64,000 bases of DNA from Effrenium voratum (GCA_963377175.1 CAUJNA010003291.1:533501-597500); one strand, 5' to 3'. Shown: positions 11,372 through 23,024, numbered from the stretch's first letter. Notes: generated by a model from the letters alone, not told the origin. Numbers and translations are program-made.

Positions 11372-14300
11372 ATGGATGCATCCGCTCTGGCACAGCTTCT
11401 GCAACAAAGCTTGCCCTGCTACTTGGAGTCAGGCCACCAGTTGCAAGTGACCGCTTCTCAAGACACAGAATGGCACCATGTCTATTTTGCGCCTCCGCAA
11501 GCATTTGTCAACCTTTGTTTTTTGTTGCTTCTCATAGTTCCCCATGGCGATTGCTTACAAGCGTTTCGTCCGGCCTGGGTATTTTTGATTCAGGTGGATG
11601 ATGGGAAGCAGAGGGTTGCTGTGAGCATCCCCTCCTGGACAGGGACCGAGCTACTGACCAAAGTCTCTGCAGAGGAGGCACTGGGCGAAGCAGGCGTTGG
11701 CCCCGCACACCTGGCGACAATCAACCTGGAAGATGGCAAGGCGAGTCCGGATGTCGACCCCAGATGTTGTCAACCTTGGGGGGGTGGTCCCCTTTAGTGT
11801 TGATTAAATGTCCCCTTTAGTGGGGCATCATTACTTGGAGGGGAAGATGAAATCATTTTTTTTGGGGTGGGGGGTGTCCCCTTTAGTGGGGCGTCATTAC
11901 TCGATTACTGTTGGAGGGACCCCCTCTAAAATATTCGACAGATTGATTTGTCATGGGGGAGATTGCTTTCTGGCAAAGTGTCCCTCTTTCAGGTTGGTGA
12001 AATCTCGCCTGGACATCCGGCACAGACAACTAAGATCAGCGTATCACCGGTTGTTTACGGATCGCCTTCATATTGGTTTTCCAATAGGGGTTGGAAAGTC
12101 GGATTGGCCCACTGTCAAAAAATGTCAGTCCTCAAATGTGTGTTTTCTTCATGCTTTTTCCCGGAAATTGGGGCACCTAGAAAATCAGGTTCCCTCCAAT
12201 CGGTGGTTTGGATTGGCGGTTTGGTGGTCCAGACTTTCCGGGGTTTCGCATCCCTCTTCAAGAACCAAGTCAAAGCACCAATCCGAACCTGGGAACTTAC
12301 CAAAGGGTGGTGTCAGTTTGGTTTCTCCCAAAAGGGGTGCCCTTGAAAGACACCAAATGACCTTCGGTTTCACCTTCGGCAGGTTGTTTTGGTGAACGAA
12401 TTCCTGGAGGGCGGCACGCTGTCCGCAGATGAGCTGAGCCCTGCAGTTCTTTTCCAGGCGCCCAACAGCCCCACAAAACTCCGACTCTGGGCCACTCAAA
12501 GGAAAACCCTTACGCTGGCTGTTCAAATGTTCAATCAAGTTTTGATATATTTTGATGACCGTCCCCGACTCCAAGCAAACAGGAGTATCACCATGGCAAA
12601 TTGCTTGGTGTCCGCTCTGACCTGCACCATGTCAGAGCTCAAAAACCACTACCTTGCAAGCATGGCAGATGGGCCCTCCCAAATGACTGGTGGACATAAA
12701 CCCCCATGTAAAATTTGGGCAAAGGCTGCGGCCAATCCTCGTATTTTTTTTTCCTCTGGCTGCCAGAGAAAGCACCAGAAGCCCGCTGGCTCAGTCTGAG
12801 TTTCCAGAAAGTGCTCATAATGTGGGGCGGTTCGGAATTGCAGGGGGGGTTTCTCTAAAGCGGGTCCCCAAAATGCTGGTTGTTTTGGTCCCCCTCGCTG
12901 GATACCAACCCAAACTGGGGTCCACCATTTTGAGCAACTCCCAGCACGAGAGAGAGAGAGAGAGTCTTTTCCGATAACGTTTAGTTAAAACCTTCTTACA
13001 TCCCAAACAAGGTGTAACTACACCTCTTGTCAATGCCGTACGCATCACACCAGACTGTGAGAGAGGGTCTGTTGCCAGACTTGACTCACCTGTCTGCGCT
13101 TTTCTCCCCTTGTACTTCCTTCATTTTCCCTGCGTTTCCCCTCTAGCTGTGCGCCACCTTGAATGGTGGCCTGGTCGTCGTGGAGTTGCTTGCGGAGCTG
13201 CAAGAGGCCTCAGTTTGCGGCGGGCGCTTCCCAAAGTTCAAGCTCTTCGTAGTTCTTCAGGACCTGGCAGTCTCGGCCTTGCTCGCCATGGACGTCTTTT
13301 GTTGGGTCTACTTCTCCGTGCCTGCAAACCTGCAGATCTCTCCTTTACGAGTCTTGTCATGGCGACAGATCTTCGCCTGCCCTTTCGGAGGCTGAAGTCC
13401 CCTTCATCCGGTTCGCAGGCATGGGCCTTCCTGTTAGTGCGTCCCCTTATGGGCGTGCGGGAAGTATGTGCCGCTTGCCATGTGCCACGCCATGCGGCAC
13501 TTCCAAGCGCAGGGTGAATTACCTCACCCAGCTTTTGCACGGTTGCGGGGAAGTTAAAGGTGAAATCGAGAGGCAGATGTGAGTCTCACCTCCCGAGTTC
13601 CGTTTCGGACTTTAACCACCTTTTGGGAGCACCATTTTAGGGGGAAAAAAACAAGTTTGCACTTTTTTGGCCGGTCCACTCAGGAAGTGAGTAGTGTTTT
13701 GTTTCCGCAGGGCTCCAGTTCTGGCAGTCTTTGGGTAGGTTGGGCAGCTCTACGGGAAGCTGCACAGCAGCAGCACCACCTGGTTCGAGCCATTGAGCCA
13801 GCGCCTGGTGGAAGAGGGCACGTTGCTTCCCCAGCATTACTTCCCCTGTTTACTTTTATGTTTGCTTTTTGTTCGGTTCCCTTTGTTTTTTCCACTAACC
13901 AGGCAACAAATAATAATGTTTTTGTTGGGGTCCTAATTCCAGCCAAGGTTGGAACTGTCAGACGGGTCCTGGGCCGCGGTGTGGAACCTCTGGCGCTTCT
14001 TCCGCGCCGCGACTTGAAGGTTTCGTCGGGCTCTTGTCGGAAGAAGGGGTCCGACCTGGAACAGGGCAAAGGGCGTCATTCTTGGAAACACGTGTCGCCG
14101 ACCCTCAACTTTGAGAAATATGGGCATACCTTGGCAACCTTACCTTGGCCACTGGGAGTTCCACTCCAATGCTGATTCAGAGCCATATGAAGAGCCATTG
14201 CAGCCTAATCGTGACTATTATTATTGCATTTAGGGACGAATAGGGGCCATCAAGGACAATTCCGGACAATTAAAGGCCATGAACTTCTTATGGCATGTCC

Positions 14301-16143
14301 TGTTTTGCTCCTCTGAAGCCATGAATCCAGGAATGGTTCCAGATGCCAACCGCCGAGAGATGCAAGAGAAGGGCGTCGACTGGGACTTTCTCGCGGATGA
14401 GATTCGGAGTTTGAGCTCGAACGATTTGCTGCCATCGGGCCTGACCGCTGCCACTGCACTTTTGCTGCAGCTCAGGACCCCCCAAGGACCCAAGTCTTTC
14501 TTAAGGAACGGAAACCGAAGCGGCCATGTCAGTGACGAGGTGCTAAATAGCCCACCCATAGCGTGTTGAGTTTTTGTGAAGGAAGCCCAAAAGAGCGCGA
14601 AGTGCTTTCAATTTTTCCGGACCCCCTGTTTAGCCCCTTTGGTGAACTATGCAGCCAGGTTTGCGTTCATGGTGATGCGCATTTGGGCAACATCATGTGG
14701 CACAAGGCTGGGTCCATTGTGTGACATACTCCAAAAATCAATTCCCCTTCAAAAGGTGGGTTAAAGGACACCACCCCCCAAAGTATGTTTTCAAGGAACC
14801 CTTCACAGATGTTCGCTTTAGCTTTATTGCTATTTGGTTGGATCTTTGGACGTTTTAACTTTTTGGGACAGTGGATTTTCTATTGGACCCCCGAAGCGGA
14901 GACGCATTTTGCATAGGGGTCGTTACAGCCACCATTTTTCCGCATTTTCCACCATTTTCCCACCATTTTTACACATGACAATCCTTCAGTGTGAGGATTC
15001 TCTACTCCAGCTTCAGCTTTTCGTAGAGTCGACGCCCCCATTTTCGTTGGGGGGTTGACCGCTTTCGTGGGGGCTTGAGGATTTTTCATGCCCAAAACGA
15101 AGGCTTCTGTGGACTTTCCATTGGCCCTTCTTAAAACCAAGAAGCATGTTGGCATCGGGGTGGTTCCAGCACAGGGGGAGCTGAGATTGATTGACTTTGA
15201 CATGACCTTGCTGGGGCCCGCCGGCTTTGACCTGGCTTACCTGGTCTTGATGCTGAGCCTTGGCTCAGCTTTTTCGGCTTCCCCCGGCCCTCCCCTCCAC
15301 AGCTGGAAACGATTTGGGGTCTTCGACCCCACATAACCTCGTTCGGGGTCGTTTGGGGCAGATTTCAGGGAGGGTTCCGGAGGGTTGCAGATCTAGAAAA
15401 CGGTTTGGATGTGGCTTTTGTGGATCCAGCCCGTGTGGGATATTAAAAGAGTACTAATACTATATATAAAAGATTACTCGAAAAGGATCAACAGGGGGAA
15501 GAACAGGTGAAATCCACAAAAGGCACATCCACACCGTTTTCTAGAGCAGAGGATGACCTGGGCTGTTGGGGATATCACCTGGGCTTATTTGTTCTCCTTT
15601 TCGAAGAAGTCTTCACCATGGCATGGAGGAGGTTTCGCTTCGCATCTCCGTTTTCTAAGGTTTCGGTGCGGGTTCAGCCGCGAGATCGTTGCGAGCATGG
15701 AGTCGCAGCGCCAGTTCGCTCAGGGCTATTTGCAGCACATGCGGGCAGGGTTGGGCTAAAATTGCCTTAAAAGGGAATCTCAAGGGGGACGTTAAACAAT
15801 AGTTAGTGGTTTAAACAGCATGGGGGCGCATGATGGTTGGCCCAACCCTGCATGCCAGGCGGACACGGGGGATGATGCCGTGGACCAGTTCTTGTTTGAC
15901 ATGCACCGATGGGCATATGTTGGAATGATACAGATGGGCCTGCTGTGTGCCGTTCTTATGCACCAGGAGGGCAACCCGGCAAAGCGACAGCTGATGCAAA
16001 TGCGCGGCCCCGTGCTTTTGCATCCGGAGTTCCTGTCCAGGGCAAAGGATGTGATCCAGCAAGCCAGCTTGGATCCGAAGGAGCGCGCCAGACTTTGTGA
16101 GGAAGGAATTTTCTTCGCGACCGAGTCTTCATGGTCTTCCTGA
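11372..16143 (+). CDS. APH/choline-kinase-fold small-molecule kinase, about 10 exons
   Basis: Phosphotransferase of the protein-kinase-like fold (aminoglycoside phosphotransferase, choline kinase and methylthioribose kinase relatives). Inferred exons: 11372-11500, 11594-11740, 12383-12442, 13739-13833, 13948-14015, 14343-14446, 14659-14706, 15175 to about 15267, an uncertain segment 15552-15677, about 15678-15744, and 15859-16143 ending TGA. Motifs in order: start MDASALAQLLQQ; GTELLTKVSAEEAL; hinge-like VNEFLEGGTLSADEL; LYGKLHSSSTTWFEP; DWDFLADEIRSL; catalytic loop VHGDAHLGNIMW; metal-binding LRLIDFDMTLLGPAGFDLAYL; C-terminal helices. Phases agree at every join up to 15267; the 15.27-15.68 kb join and the exact start of exon 6 are unresolved. 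Most introns are GC-AG, one appears GA-AG. The glycine-rich loop is weak, and the substrate cannot be told: the HGDxHxGN loop is APH-like while GPAGFDLAYL also recalls methylthioribose kinase. Confidence 0.75.
11770..11938. repeat. family A-like remnant in kinase intron 2
   Basis: Two copies of GTCCCCTTTAGTGGGGC(A/G)TCATTACT, about 70 bp apart, near TTGATTAAATG and GGAGGGACCCCCTCTAAA. These are the inner blocks of family A, rearranged. Confidence 0.5.
13585..13691. mobile_element. TIR element family Q, copy 1, in kinase intron 3
   Basis: Begins CTCACCTCCCGAGTTCCG and ends ACTCAGGAAGTGAG, inverted repeats. Related copies at 43699-43801 and 52428-52614. The termini expose CTCAC and GTGAG. Confidence 0.65.
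13834..13947 (+). mobile_element. repeat family P copy 1, coincident with kinase intron 4
   Basis: This 114-nt GC-AG intron consists largely of a repeated sequence: TTTTCCACTAACCAGGCAA and TTGGGGTCCTAATTCCAGCC recur in order at about 53000-53094. Because the repeat ends next to the inferred acceptor, the whole intron may be an inserted element. Confidence 0.6.
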
Positions 16144-16735
16144 GGCGAGGTGCCCCGCTGATGCCCCGCTCACTCGAGCGGCTTTTTGCGGGTTCCTTAC
16201 TTAACGCCGCATCAGCGGCCGATGGGGATGCATGAGCCAGCCACAAGCCGCTGAGCTGTGATCGCTTAAGCAAAGAGAGACGAAAGCGCCTACGTTTCGG
16301 GCGGCTTTGAGTGGTATGTGAAAGCGGGGAGGAAAAAGGCTCGTTCACCCCACTGTGTCCAAAACATCATTCTGGGACGGTATCCTAATGCAATTGCATG
16401 TGTAGCATGCTTTTTTCCTCACTCCTACCGGTGTGTGGAGGTTTCTTGTCATATCGTTACATAAGCTTGTTTAGGCCGGCTCGTTTCCGCCCCATGAGAC
16501 CGCCTTCAGTCAAGGAACTCTTCCCAGCGGAGCTTCCACAGGTCACCTTCGGCCAGCAAGCGTGCAGCTTGCCCAAGGGACCTGGAAACTCGAAAAACTG
16601 ATCACCTTTTTCGCGGCATCCCCAAACCCCTGAAACTCCGAAAATTGGGGGGGGGGACTTTGGAATTTCTGGAGATCTCCACTTCTGGCGCCACTGTCGT
16701 CCCTTTTTCCGGGGACGTGCAAGGGGCTTTTGGGG

Positions 16736-16852
16736 CATGGTCGTTGTTGGGAAACATTTTGCTCAGTTTTGCTGAATTTGTGGTTTAGTGGTTGAAAACC
16801 ACACTTAACTGCTAAAGTTTTAAATGTTTGCGCCCTTCCAACGTCAACCAAG
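16736..16852. mobile_element. TIR element family E, copy 1
   Basis: CATGGTCGTTGTTGGGAAAC at the left is inverted at the right as CCTTCCAACGTCAACCAAG. Interior has TTGTGGTTTAGTGG and CTTAACTGCTA, as at 36693-36804 and 59551-59660. Confidence 0.75.
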
Positions 16853-17696
16853 TCCATTTGTGGCTGTCTCTATGGGGACGAGATCCATGGACCTGGGTCC
16901 CGGACCCCCCTCTCCGCCTCGACACCTTGGGCAGCGCACGCCTGGCGCCAGGCGGTGAACCTCACCGGGCCGCCGCCGCCACAAGTGCTGCGGTCCTTGG
17001 CGCCGCCAGAGGACCGGAAAGTCGAGAGATCGAGCGGGCGGTCCCGAAAAGTCTTTCTTGGGAGTCTCGTTTGTTTTCTTGGGGGGCGCACCCCCGGTTT
17101 TTGCTTAAGTTTCTTTTTTTAGGACCAAACAGAACGCCATTTTGAGGGGTACTCGAAAGAGAAAAGCACTCCAAAATGGCAACTCCAGAAAATCTAGATC
17201 TGCTGCAACCAGCATGTGGGGAGTGTCCTCTCTTTTCTTTTTTTTTGGCGTTGCACCTTTTTGGGGGGTTTTAAGCTGGAGAGCAAAAAGAACACCATCA
17301 TTTTGGCGGGATTGGGACCAAACAAAAAAAAGAGCAGCCAACTCAACAGTTTGGTCTAGAAAATCAAGATCCGCAACCGAAAGGAACGGGGCATTCCTGA
17401 ACTGGGGGAAAAAGGATTTCGGTATATTTCGGTTTTTGATTGGCCCTCAGGAGCCCACCCGGCACCATCGGCACCCCAGAATCCGAATGAATGGAAGGGC
17501 AGGAGCTCTGGTGAAATTCCTCAGACGTTCTCCCGTCGGGAGGGTCACTGTCGTGTGGGCCACCAAGAGGAGAAAAAACACGGCCCCTCCCCCTTCTGTG
17601 TTTGTTTCCTTTTTCGGGGGGCTCAAAAGAGAAAACCGGAAAAGCTATTCGGGGGGGCGAATGCGCCTTCCCAAGTTTTGTAGGTACTGGCTGCTA

Positions 17697-17812
17697 CTGG
17701 CTTAGTATTGGGGGACTGTTGGTTTAGTATTGGTTTAGTATTGCTTTGTGCTGCACAAGTACTGGCTTAGTATTGGCTTGCATTAGTATTGGCTTAGTAT
17801 TGCTTCAGTTGT
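17697..17812. repeat. dispersed-tandem GGYTTAGTATT cluster
   Basis: TTAGTATTGG occurs about six times with variable spacing; the same phrase recurs twice at 31613-31635. Confidence 0.7.
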
Positions 17813-18258
17813 CTTCTCTCCTTCTTGGTCCTCTCTGCCAAGTAAATTATGGTTTTGAGTTTGAGTATTGCCTTGAGCTGGCCATACTGGCTTTGGTTTG
17901 TATTGATTAAGCAGTGTTTTGGTGTTCCGCTCTGGAAAGCGGTTGTGCAGTGGGTACCTCTGTTTCATTTCCATTGTTTAGTACTCCCTTGGAAATGTGC
18001 CGTTTGCAAAGCCCCACGTTTTGGTTCTGGCTGCAAGCTTCAAGTGCCAGGATGGCAGCGAGGTGGACCGATCGCCTGACAGGCGCGCCATGTTCATGGA
18101 GGCCCTTTCTGTTGGCCCTTGCCGAAAGGGGCACAAGCATGATGTTGTTTTGTTTGGCGAAAAAAATGGGGGGTTCAGTGAAGTTCAGGGTCGGTCCTAT
18201 GCAGGTGTAATTGGGAAAGGGCGGGCAAGCCAAGCATCAAGAAACAATGCCACCTGAG

Positions 18259-18455
18259 CAAGCGCGAAGCTCCGCGCAGCAATCAATCAGATTCGACCAG
18301 GGAAGATTAGGTCTGAAGCACGATGTGCAGCTCAAAAGAAATGTGTGCCAGCGAGGTCCAAAGAGCTGCCAACCTCGCCAGTGAGCCCGAAAGTGGTGGA
18401 GGAGTTGGCGACACTCAGATGGGAGAATGAGGAGAAGAAAAGGACCCGGCGTTGA
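18259..18455 (+). CDS. terminal exon candidate, basic C-terminus, unrecognised
   Basis: After the acceptor CCACCTGAG the frame reads AKLRAAINQIRPGKIRSEA onward for about 65 residues to TGA at 18453-18455, ending VVEELATLRWENEEKKRT plus Arg. Strong G/C third positions and a charged helical tail suggest a real last exon. No ATG lies in this frame, so it must be joined to upstream exons that I have not found. Confidence 0.4.
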
Positions 18456-18986
18456 GTCCATGTCAGCCCTGATTGCGCCCATGGATCATCCGCATAGCCG
18501 CAACTTTGCGTAATTCTTGACATCGATACCTTCGGTGCTGTGCTTGCAATGCCAGTACCGCTTTTTCACTGAGGGCGAATCACGCAACCGATGTTGGATG
18601 TTGGACTCTTCGCTTGATGGTTTCCGGCTGTGTAGCTTGCGTGTGCCTCTTCGGCTTCCGGGTAAGTTTTACTAGGGGATGCATTTAGCAACCAGGAAAT
18701 AGCATAACCCCTTATATATTGTGCGCAGTGTCTTTCACAGCAACCACTACACATCACTTTCAGATTGTGTGAGCAAGGGGCATTTTTTGCGAAAAGAAGG
18801 GCACGGAACTGAGGAAGTCTCACTCGGAAGGACAGTCCAGGCGCTGGAGGAGATGGTGGACTTGCATGCGCCCCAGAGCAGAGCCACGTGCCGCTCCATG
18901 TCCCAAACCCCAAATTTACCATGGACTGCAGCAGCGGACCGCACTTCGTACATTTACACACTGTACTGGCCATAGAGATGTATGAA

Positions 18987-20075
18987 TATATATATATATA
19001 TATATGGCAGTGAATTTTTTTGAGGGGTCTGTAACAGAGCCGCGGCGGACATTCGTTACAGACCTCGTTACAGACCTCTGTAACAAAACCAGCTGGCTCG
19101 TTACACACCCCTCGTTACACACCCTGGTTACACACCCTCGTTACACGCCCTCATTACACACCTCAGCTGAACAAACCGGGCCAGTGACGTGACTGCCCTG
19201 TGTCGTTTGCCGCAGCTTGGCTTGCGCTGAGTAGCTGCAATCAAGTGCTTTGCTTTGCCTTGTCACAGACCTCGTTACATGGCCGTTACATACCTCGTTG
19301 CAGACCCAACCCCAGCCCGGGCCGGCGACCTCGCTTTTGGCCGCAGCTTGGCTTGCGTTGAATAGAGCTGCGGAGGCGTGCTTTGCGTGCTGCACTTTGC
19401 TTTGCCTCGTTACAGACCTCGTTACATAGCCGTTACATACCTCGTTACAGACCCAACCCCAGCCCGGGCCAGCGACCCCCTTTTTGCCGCAGCTTGGCTT
19501 GCGTTGAATAGAGCTGCGGAGGCGTGCTTTGCGTGCTGCGCTTTGCTTTGCCTCGTTACAGACATCGTTTAGCCGTTACATACCTCGTTACAGACCCAAC
19601 CCCAGCCCGGGCCAGCGACCCCCTTTTTGCCACAGCTGGGCTTGCGTTGAATAGCTGCAAGCAAGCTGGTACTGCGGAGGCACGCTTTGCGTACTGCGCT
19701 TCGCTTTGCCTCGTTACAGACCTCGTTACATAGCCGTTACATACCTCGTTACAGACCCAACCCCCAGCCCGGGCCAGCGACCCCGCTTTTTGCCGCAGCT
19801 TGGCTTGCGTTGAGTAGCTGCAATCAAGCTGGAGCTGCGGAGGCGCGCTTTGCGTCCTGCGCTTTGCTTTGCCTCGTTACAAACCTCGTTACATAGCCAT
19901 TACATACCTCGTTGTGCTGCGCTACATTGTGCTACTGATACTACTTGTCATGAAATATTTGTCCCGTTACAGACCTGCGTAACAAGGACCTCCGTTACAG
20001 ACCTCCGTAACAAGATTCGTGGCGCGTCGCGCGTTACAGACCCCTAAAAAAATCATAGCCATATGTATAGATTTA
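18987..20075. repeat. GTTACAGACC satellite bracketed by inverted repeats
   Basis: Left edge: TATGGCAGTGAATTTTTTTG then AGGGGTCTGTAAC. Right edge, inverted: GTTACAGACCCCT then AAAAAAATCATAGCCATA. AT-rich runs lie outside both. Inside are about four units of roughly 150-165 bp (starting near 19250, 19406, 19554 and 19708), each with CCTCGTTACAGACCTCG, CAGCCCGGGCC and GCCGCAGCTTGGCTTGCG, flanked by loose GTTACA/CTGTAAC repeats. It resembles a large non-autonomous TIR element carrying a satellite. No protein is encoded; the open frames inside are period artefacts. Confidence 0.8.
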
Positions 20076-20712
20076 TATACAATATGAGTTTTAAGTCTGT
20101 GCATATGTGCGTGCTTTGCTTCACGGCTAACTATTGAAGCAACCTTCCATGGCTTGGAAGTCAAACCGAGTGCCCAGGCTGCAAACGCGGTGCCGTGAGC
20201 TCGAGGACGAGAGTCGCGAGCGGCGCCCTCATACAAATCGATGCCAGGGGCGGCGCGGCTTTTCCTTTGGCGTCCCCGAAAAAAACCGGCCAAAATGGGG
20301 GCAGTTGCAAGAGGACAATGGCGACTTCTCCCCTTTGGCTTTGAAAACCACATCTGGAGGTGTGTTCAAAGGGAAACCAAAAGGACGCCAGAGAGGGTGT
20401 GCGTGCGTGTGGTGCGGGTATGTGCTTGTGGTTGTGTGCGTGTGTTTTTAGGCGTGGTTTGTGTTGATGCATTTGCTTAGGTGTATGTAGGGTGTTTTGT
20501 GTGTGCTGTGGTTTTTTGGCGCCATGAGGCTACGACTGCTTCGGTGTGCGTAGATGTGTTTTGTGATTGTTTGTTTTGTGCGTTTGAGAGTCTGCTCCCG
20601 CTGTCCTTTGCCGCGTCGATTTCTCGGTTGTGTGGCCCGTCATAATTGCCTGCACGTGCATGGAGCTTTTGCTGTGGTGGAGTATCTTTTGACATCTCTT
20701 GACCGTGTGAGC

Positions 20713-21168
20713 GTGCTTGTATGTGCTTGTATGTGCTTGTATGTGCTTGTATGTGTTTGTATGTGCTTGTATGTGTGTCTGTGTGTGTGTGTGTCTGTGT
20801 GTGTGTGTGTGTCTGTGTCTGTGTGTGTCTCTGTGTGTCTCTGTGTGTCTCTGTCTGTGTCTGTCTGTCTCTGTCTGTGTCTGTCTGTGTCTGTCTGTGT
20901 CTGTCTGTGTCTGTCTGTGTCTGTCTGTGTCTGTCTGTGTCTGTCTGTGTCTGTGTCTGTCTGTCTGTCTGTGTCTGTCTGTGTCTGTCTGTGTCTGTCT
21001 GTGTCTGTCTGTGTCTGTCTGTGTCTGTGTCTGTCTGTGTCTGTCTGTGTCTGTCTGTGTCTGTCTGTGTCTGTCTGTGTCTGTCTGTGTCTGTCTGTGT
21101 CTGTCTGTGTCTGTCTGTGTCTGTCCGTGTGTCTGTCTGTGTCTGTCTGTGTCTGTCTGTGTGTGTGT
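20713..21168. repeat. TG/TCTG microsatellite
   Basis: Starts as a 10-bp unit TGCTTGTATG (about 6 copies), then TG, then CTGTCTGTGT-type units to 21168. The [15 protein letters not shown] open frames and the opposite-strand HRQTQTD frame are translations of the repeat. Confidence 0.95.
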
Positions 21169-21304
21169 TAAAGCGTCATTTTGCCAAAGTCGCCTGAAAA
21201 AGGTTGTCCCTAGCAAAATGTACTGGCGGGGACTCTCCTAAGCCACGGGGATTACTTAGCAACTAGAATCTAGAACTAGTCTTGCTCCTACAAGCATTGT
21301 CGTT

Positions 21305-21408
21305 TTCGACCGCCCGCGCCGCCTGCCCACCACTGCTCGGCAAGGTTGATGGACCTGGCAGCAGCGGCCAAGAAGGAGCAGCAGACGGAGGCAGCTCTTC
21401 ACCATTGA
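21305..21408 (+). CDS. short terminal exon candidate, Ala/Gln/Glu-rich
   Basis: One frame reads ARLMDLAAAAKKEQQTEAAL then HH and TGA (21406-21408), with mostly G or C in third positions. An acceptor (CGGCAAG|G) lies at 21348. No family recognised. Confidence 0.3.
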
Positions 21409-21822
21409 CCACTCAGTAGAAGCGGGCTAAACGTGTTGCAGGGTTGGACAAGCCGTCAGTGGGCATGTTGCCCGCAGCATAATAACAGATCACACGTGGC
21501 CGCGTGTTGCGCCAGCTGAGCCCCATGTTTGGAACTCCCCGCCATGTTTTCCAACCATGGAATCAATATCTTATCTCTCGTGCGTTCGGCGGGGGTGAAA
21601 ATAAGAACTGAAAGAGAGGTAGTCGATCAATACTAAATAAATGGAAAATATGGCCTCGTCCTTCGCGCTGGGTACGAGGGAAGCGTAAACGGAGTTCAGT
21701 GGGACGAGGGAATCTACGGTCTAGCATAGTGACGAAAGGACTTGGCAGGCCGTTTCCTCGTCTCTTTCCCTCTCTCCATTTTCCCTCTACCCACAACTCT
21801 CGCAAATATGAGTAGTGAAAAA

Positions 21823-21951
21823 ATGTTGACCCAGGACTAATAACCCCGTCCCACTACTACGGGGGGTGTTCCCTCCAAAAGTGATGAATCCCCACTAAAA
21901 GGGGACACCCCCTATTAATCAACCAGGAGTTTATTCATGCGGGGTTAACAT
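21823..21951. mobile_element. TIR element family A, copy 1
   Basis: 129 bp: ATGTTGACCCAGGACTAATAA at one end is mirrored by TTATTCATGCGGGGTTAACAT at the other. Internal blocks GGGGTGTTCCCTCCAAAAG and CCCCACTAAAAGGGGACACC are conserved in copies at 22889, 30244 and 50546. Confidence 0.8.
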
Positions 21952-22367
21952 AAATCGAGTATGGGGAGGAGAGCGAAGGAAACGGACTCTCTTGCCTTGG
22001 CCTCTTCTCCCGCCCGCACTGGCAGCCTTCCAATTGTGGATTCCAGGGGTTACCAGAAACATTTACCAGGGAAAGGCCCCTGGTGCGGCATTTTTCGCCG
22101 ACTTTAAGAGGAATGCCGGGAGAAAGGTCACCATGGATGTGTCTTGTTTGAGGCTGCCCCATGTTTTGTGGTCCCAGGGGTCCCCCCCCCCCTGCCTCGT
22201 GTTTTTCGCCGGCCCTCAACTCACCCCGCAGGCCGGTGTTCCAAACGAGCGACGGGAAGGCGATGGTCAGCGGCTAAGACTGGCCTTTCCAAGCGCCTGG
22301 ACCCGAGGGATTGACCACATCGCCTCCATCAAAGAGAGGCAACTCTCTCGCGAACCCATCGCGTCAT

Positions 22368-22535
22368 TAGGCCAGGGCCGGGGGGGCTGGGGGCTTGGGC
22401 TGGGGGCGCTATAGATCGTCCTTAGGCCAGGGCCGGGGGGGTTGGGGACTTGGGGGCTTGGGCTGGGGGGGGGGCATAGATCGTCCTTAGGCCAGGGCCG
22501 GGGGCTTGGGCTGGTGGGGGGGGCTTTAGATCGTC
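22368..22535. repeat. G-rich tandem repeat, about 3 units
   Basis: TTAGGCCAGGGCCGGGG followed by GGGCTTGGGCTGG and ATAGATCGTCC is repeated three times with variable G-run length. Confidence 0.8.
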
Positions 22536-22555
22536 AGCCTCAGAGCCTCCGACAG

Positions 22556-22680
22556 GTGCGGGGGCGGGGCGCACCGAGCGTGACTCGGAGCTGGAGCGGC
22601 TGAGGCTCCGGCGCGAGTCTCATTGCTCGGGTTCCACGCCGTCGGCAGAAACAGAAGCGCGTGGACAGAACAGAATCAAT
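22556..22680 (+). CDS. charged helical exon candidate
   Basis: One frame reads RTERDSELERLRLRRE then a Ser/Thr-rich tail; short, with high GC third positions. It could belong to the coiled-coil series downstream. Low support. Confidence 0.25.
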
Positions 22681-22888
22681 GTTGGATTTTTGGTGCGGAC
22701 ATGGACCGGCCAGTTCGCCCCAATCCGATCGGGACCTGCAGTCCATGCTCACGGTCTCGGCTCAGCCCGGAAAATGAGTTGGGATTCGGTCATTCGTGAC
22801 TCACTCCCGTTCCTTTCTCTCCCTCATTCTCTTCTCTTAGCCAGCTCTTGCCTACCTGTCTTCATCTTGGATTCAATGGCGAATGATA

Positions 22889-23024
22889 ATGTTGGCCCAG
22901 GATTAATAAACCCGTCCCATTATTGGGGCGGTGTTCCCTCCAAAATGTCTGAATCCCCACTAAAAGTAATTGGACACCCCCATCTCTCAAATCCCGGGGG
23001 TTCTGCTTAATCCGGGGTTAACAC
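22889..23024. mobile_element. TIR element family A, copy 2
   Basis: Same architecture as copy 1 with inverted ends ATGTTGGCCCAGGATTAATA and TAATCCGGGGTTAACAC. TA lies on both sides, suggesting a TA target duplication. Confidence 0.8.

Larger units (their letters stand above)
16144..18258. other. intergenic after the kinase gene
   Basis: 3' flank, a family E element (16736-16852) and a TTTAGTATT repeat cluster. A GC-rich stretch at 16880-17050 could be an exon (one frame reads LTGPPPPQVLRSLAPP), but without a family it is not called. The 187-codon frame at 17142-17705 is repetitive and unconvincing. Confidence 0.4.

Noticed and set aside
10713..11504. 263-codon minus-strand open frame
   Set aside because: No domain, low-complexity Arg/Ser composition, overlaps the plus-strand kinase start exon and intergenic DNA; likely chance.
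17142..17705. 187-codon plus-strand frame rich in Lys/Arg/Phe
   Set aside because: Contains internal near-duplicates of non-coding repeats (TCTAGAAAATC-type) and homopolymers; not protein-like.
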